DNA from: an uncultured Lachnospiraceae bacterium
GTDB lineage: Bacteria > Bacillota > Clostridia > Lachnospirales > Lachnospiraceae
Direction of reading: 5' to 3'
Length of the DNA stretch: 6,809 nucleotides
Assembly (NCBI GenBank): GCA_946630645.1
Contig: CAMOZD010000072.1
Location: 1 to 6,809, forward strand
Position 1 is the first letter of the stretch. Each line of letters starts with the position of its first letter. The notes beneath the pieces are model-generated. The model had not been told where the DNA came from and did no database searches. It saw only the letters and a list, made by a program, of their open reading frames with translations. This document shows, in pieces, positions 4,586 through 6,809 of this stretch. The position numbers were made by a program, and so were the translations under genes.

Positions 4586-5752
4586 CTATTCTGTAAAGAG
4601 GTCCTCCATGCCGTACTCTGTTTCCGGAGCCTCCACGATATTGATCTTGCTCTCTGCAAGAAGGGCATCGGAAATCTTATCATAAGTGAGACTGTATACT
4701 ACACTCTCATCTGTGAGGCCAGCCTCGTAAAGGGCTTCCTTGCTCTCATAGCCTTCACTCTTGACAAGCTCGTCAACATAGTCCGCGACCTCCTGGTCGC
4801 TTACCTCAATGTTCAGCTCTTTCTGCAGCAGTTTGATCACACACTCATATTTAAGATTATCAACGGCAGCGTCTTCCAGATTCATGCCATAGTAGGTAGA
4901 GAAAAGCTCTTCAACACTCACACCGTAAGCCTCTGCGGTCTCAGCCTGGCTGGCAATCAGATTATCCTTCTCCTGGCTGGTCATATCCTCCGGGAAATCC
5001 TTAATAATCTCTGCGTTCTCAAGGATGGCATTCCAGAGATTCTCCTTGGCTGTCTGGTCTGCCTCTTCCTTGGCTGCCTCCTCGAGCTCCGTCTTCTTGG
5101 CTTTCTTATACTCGTCTACAGTGTTATAGTCTGTATTCTCCTGGATAAATGCATCGTTGATCTCGGGTACCTTCTTCTCGGAAATCTTTTTGATGGTTAT
5201 GGTCTGCTCACAGTTCTTACCTGCCACTTCCGCGTCATCATAATCCTTGGGGAAGCTATAGGTTACCTTGATGGTATCACCAACCTTATGACCCACCAGC
5301 TGATCATCGAGTTTTACATCCTCAAAGCCCTCGCCAAGAAGCTCATTCTCACCGATCTCAATGTCGATGTCCGTATCACTGTAAAGCTCATTCTCCTTGC
5401 CATCTATCACGCAGACATAATCAACATTAATAAAGTCTCCCTTTCTGACATCCTTCCTGTCCGTAACCTCCGGATACTCTGTATAACTCTCAGCAAGGCT
5501 CTCAAGATCGTTCTCCACATCCTGATCAGTAACCTCTGAGGAAATACTGTCTACAGTGAGGCCCTTGTACTGGCCCAGCTTAACATATTCCTCCGGATGA
5601 TCAATCACAACCTCCTTGTACTCGGGAACATTAGCCATGGCACTTTCTGTCGTCGCCTCTGAGGATGTCTGCCCGGACTTGGAACTGCCGCAGCCGGCCA
5701 GCAGACAAAATGTCAATAATACCACTCCAGCGCCCAATAATCTTTTCTTCAT
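4586..5752 (-). CDS. Trigger-factor-like lipoprotein (FKBP-type prolyl isomerase/chaperone), 388 aa
   Basis: Predicted extracytoplasmic folding factor anchored to the outer face of the membrane. Residues 1-20 are a lipoprotein signal (MKKRLL, hydrophobic core, lipobox LAGC) with Cys21 as the lipidated residue, followed by a Ser/Thr-rich linker to about 42. Residues 100-190 match the trigger factor FKBP-type PPIase domain (KGDFINVDYVCVIDGKE; LLGEGFEDVKLDDQLVGHKVGD; VTYSFPKDY). Residues 194-372 match the helical substrate-cradle domain (VPEINDAFI onward; LLQKELNIEVSDQEV). The ribosome-binding domain of cytosolic trigger factor is absent, consistent with work outside the cell. It probably assists folding of secreted proteins, analogous to PrsA; this is inference. 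AAAGGAA upstream supports the start. It has a candidate promoter at 5828-5856 and may be cotranscribed with the peptidase gene. Confidence 0.88.
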   Translation of the reverse strand: MKKRLLGAGVVLLTFCLLAGCGSSKSGQTSSEATTESAMANVPEYKEVVIDHPEEYVKLGQYKGLTVDSISSEVTDQDVENDLESLAESYTEYPEVTDRKDVRKGDFINVDYVCVIDGKENELYSDTDIDIEIGENELLGEGFEDVKLDDQLVGHKVGDTIKVTYSFPKDYDDAEVAGKNCEQTITIKKISEKKVPEINDAFIQENTDYNTVDEYKKAKKTELEEAAKEEADQTAKENLWNAILENAEIIKDFPEDMTSQEKDNLIASQAETAEAYGVSVEELFSTYYGMNLEDAAVDNLKYECVIKLLQKELNIEVSDQEVADYVDELVKSEGYESKEALYEAGLTDESVVYSLTYDKISDALLAESKINIVEAPETEYGMEDLFTE

Positions 5753-5827
5753 AATTGTTATTCCTTTCTCGTTTCTGTAGTTCTAATTAGATTTCACGTA
5801 TGCATCATCTAAGATTTGTCACTTAAT

Positions 5828-5856
5828 AATGTATCACTAATGCAGAAAATTAACAA
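5828..5856 (-). promoter_or_regulatory. Candidate promoter of the lipoprotein gene
   Basis: Read leftward: TTGTTA (-35, 5851-5856), a 17-base spacer, then TACATT (-10, 5828-5833) preceded by TGA, which gives an extended -10. Each box has four of six consensus bases. The leader would be about 70 bases. It sits in the 129-base gap after the ATPase gene, where no clear terminator is seen, so readthrough from that gene is also possible. Confidence 0.4.
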
Positions 5857-5881
5857 TTCTCTTCACCAAATCTACATACTT

Positions 5882-6809
5882 TTACACCGTTTTCATTTTC
5901 AGTATCCGGAATCTGCTCAGACAGGCCATCAGCTCTGCCTTTCTGGGCAGGGCAGGCTGGCCTCCCGGGTAATTTGGAGGTACTACACTGAGAAAACCTT
6001 CCTTTTCTATCCTGTCATAGAGCCGGTCCACAAGAACCTTCAGATTCTCCGGCCCGGTCTTCCTGGCATAAATCAAGGCTGTCAGATAGGTCAGACCCAC
6101 AGTCTGCTCCGGCTCTGTCAATTGCTCCAGATACCTCACGTCAATCACTTCCCGGTCAATGATAACAGAATCCGTTCCGGAAGTCTTGCACTTGGTCCTG
6201 CCCGGTCTGCCGGCCGCCAGAATCCGGGGTCTCTCCCGGTAGGTCTCCTCCCCTGCCGGGTACTGGCCTGTCAGACCTGACTGGTCTGAGATGGCCCTGG
6301 CAGCCAGGGGCACATCCTTTACCCGATAGGGGTCCAGCTGGAGAACCAGGTCTGCCACAGAAAGATAGTCTCCCGAACTTCCCACCACCAGGATGAAGGA
6401 GATTCCTCCTTTCTCCCGGAGACCTCTTATCCTCCTCAGAAGAGTACAGATGGGCTCCTGGTCATCGGTGACCAGTCTGGCCATGACCTGGTCTCTGATC
6501 ATAAAGTTGGTGGCTGAAGTATCCTCATCTAAGAGCAGCAGCCTGGACCCGGTCTCCAGGGCCTCAATCAGGTTGGCCGCCTGGGACGTACTGCCACTGG
6601 CATTCTCCGTGGTAAAATCCCTGGTGTCCTGGCCTCCCGGCAGGTTGCTGATAAAGAGGGAAATGTCAGTGTGGTTGACACTCCTGCCATCCTCCGCCCT
6701 GATCTTCACTGCGTCGTCCCTGGTCAGGACATACTCTCTTCCGTCACCGGCTATATGATTATAGACCCCCTGCTCCAAAGCTTTCAGCAGAGTGGATTTG
6801 CCATGGTAG
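5882..6809 (-). CDS. ABC-class P-loop ATPase (PF09818/COG3044-like), C-terminal part
   Basis: The frame is open to the right edge, so the N-terminus is missing; 308 residues are visible and the full protein is probably well over 500. The fragment begins inside the Walker A motif (YHGKSTLL, 1-8). A signature-like segment TENASGSTSQAA (67-78) comes shortly before a Walker B motif, LLLLDEDTSATNFMIRD (90-106), with the catalytic acidic pair in DED. FILVVGSSGDYLSVAD (138-153) takes the place of the switch region. DEDTSATNFMIRD is characteristic of the uncharacterised ABC_ATPase family (from memory). Members lack membrane domains and are cytosolic, and a trypanosome relative, MRB1590, is linked to RNA handling; a nucleic-acid role here is only inference. 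The visible C-terminus (200-308) ends in a basic MKTV. An apparent start at 6778 is an internal TTG and not the true start. Confidence 0.85.
   Translation of the reverse strand, partial: YHGKSTLLKALEQGVYNHIAGDGREYVLTRDDAVKIRAEDGRSVNHTDISLFISNLPGGQDTRDFTTENASGSTSQAANLIEALETGSRLLLLDEDTSATNFMIRDQVMARLVTDDQEPICTLLRRIRGLREKGGISFILVVGSSGDYLSVADLVLQLDPYRVKDVPLAARAISDQSGLTGQYPAGEETYRERPRILAAGRPGRTKCKTSGTDSVIIDREVIDVRYLEQLTEPEQTVGLTYLTALIYARKTGPENLKVLVDRLYDRIEKEGFLSVVPPNYPGGQPALPRKAELMACLSRFRILKMKTV

Noticed and set aside
5753..5858. Inverted AATTGTTA (5753-5760) and TAACAATT (5851-5858) around the lipoprotein leader
   Set aside because: The distal arm overlaps the predicted -35 box and would not be in the RNA. 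Eight AT-rich bases 90 apart are easily chance.

Overview
The window reads like a chromosomal segment of a Bacillota anaerobe, probably a Lachnospiraceae-type clostridium. This is inferred from strong GGAGG-type ribosome binding sites, moderately GC-rich genes separated by AT-rich gaps, a trigger-factor-like lipoprotein of a kind I associate with that family, and an ABC-class ATPase of the PF09818 type. There is no rRNA, tRNA, CRISPR array, transposase or phage gene. Five complete genes are present, plus one truncated gene at each edge.

Left part (1-2406). A fragment on the + strand (2-136) gives the membrane-anchored C-terminus of an unidentified protein, followed by a large hairpin (168-225). 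Two leftward genes follow. One is an aldo/keto reductase of the YdhF-like type (314-1240) with its own promoter and a GC-rich palindrome in its leader. The other is an N-acyl-homoserine-lactonase-like metallo-beta-lactamase-fold hydrolase (1600-2406), with a three-tier hairpin terminator between them. They look like separate transcription units and are probably soluble metabolic or detoxification enzymes.

Middle (2407-3428). A 254-base divergent control region separates the hydrolase from a rightward gene for a small DUF6506-like protein (2661-3128). That protein carries an unusual cysteine-rich tail of six Cys in 19 residues. A bidirectional terminator (3268-3317) closes this gene and the convergent gene to its right.

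Right part (3413-6809). Three leftward genes lie here: a truncated PF09818-type ATPase (5882 to the right edge), a trigger-factor-like lipoprotein predicted to be anchored outside the membrane (4586-5752), and an unrecognised HExxH putative metallopeptidase (3413-4486). The lipoprotein has a plausible promoter, and the peptidase gene sits 99 bases downstream without a clear promoter, so the two may be cotranscribed.

The most notable regulatory feature is at the start of the peptidase gene. Its transcript can form an uninterrupted 15-bp hairpin (4490-4524) that buries the whole Shine-Dalgarno sequence, and two of its pairs (G-U wobbles) exist only in the sense RNA. At the other end of the gene, a 36-base imperfect tandem repeat duplicates the stop codon region in frame. 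No complete novel system is evident; the peptidase/lipoprotein pair with its SD-sequestering hairpin and the Cys-tailed DUF6506 protein are the best leads.
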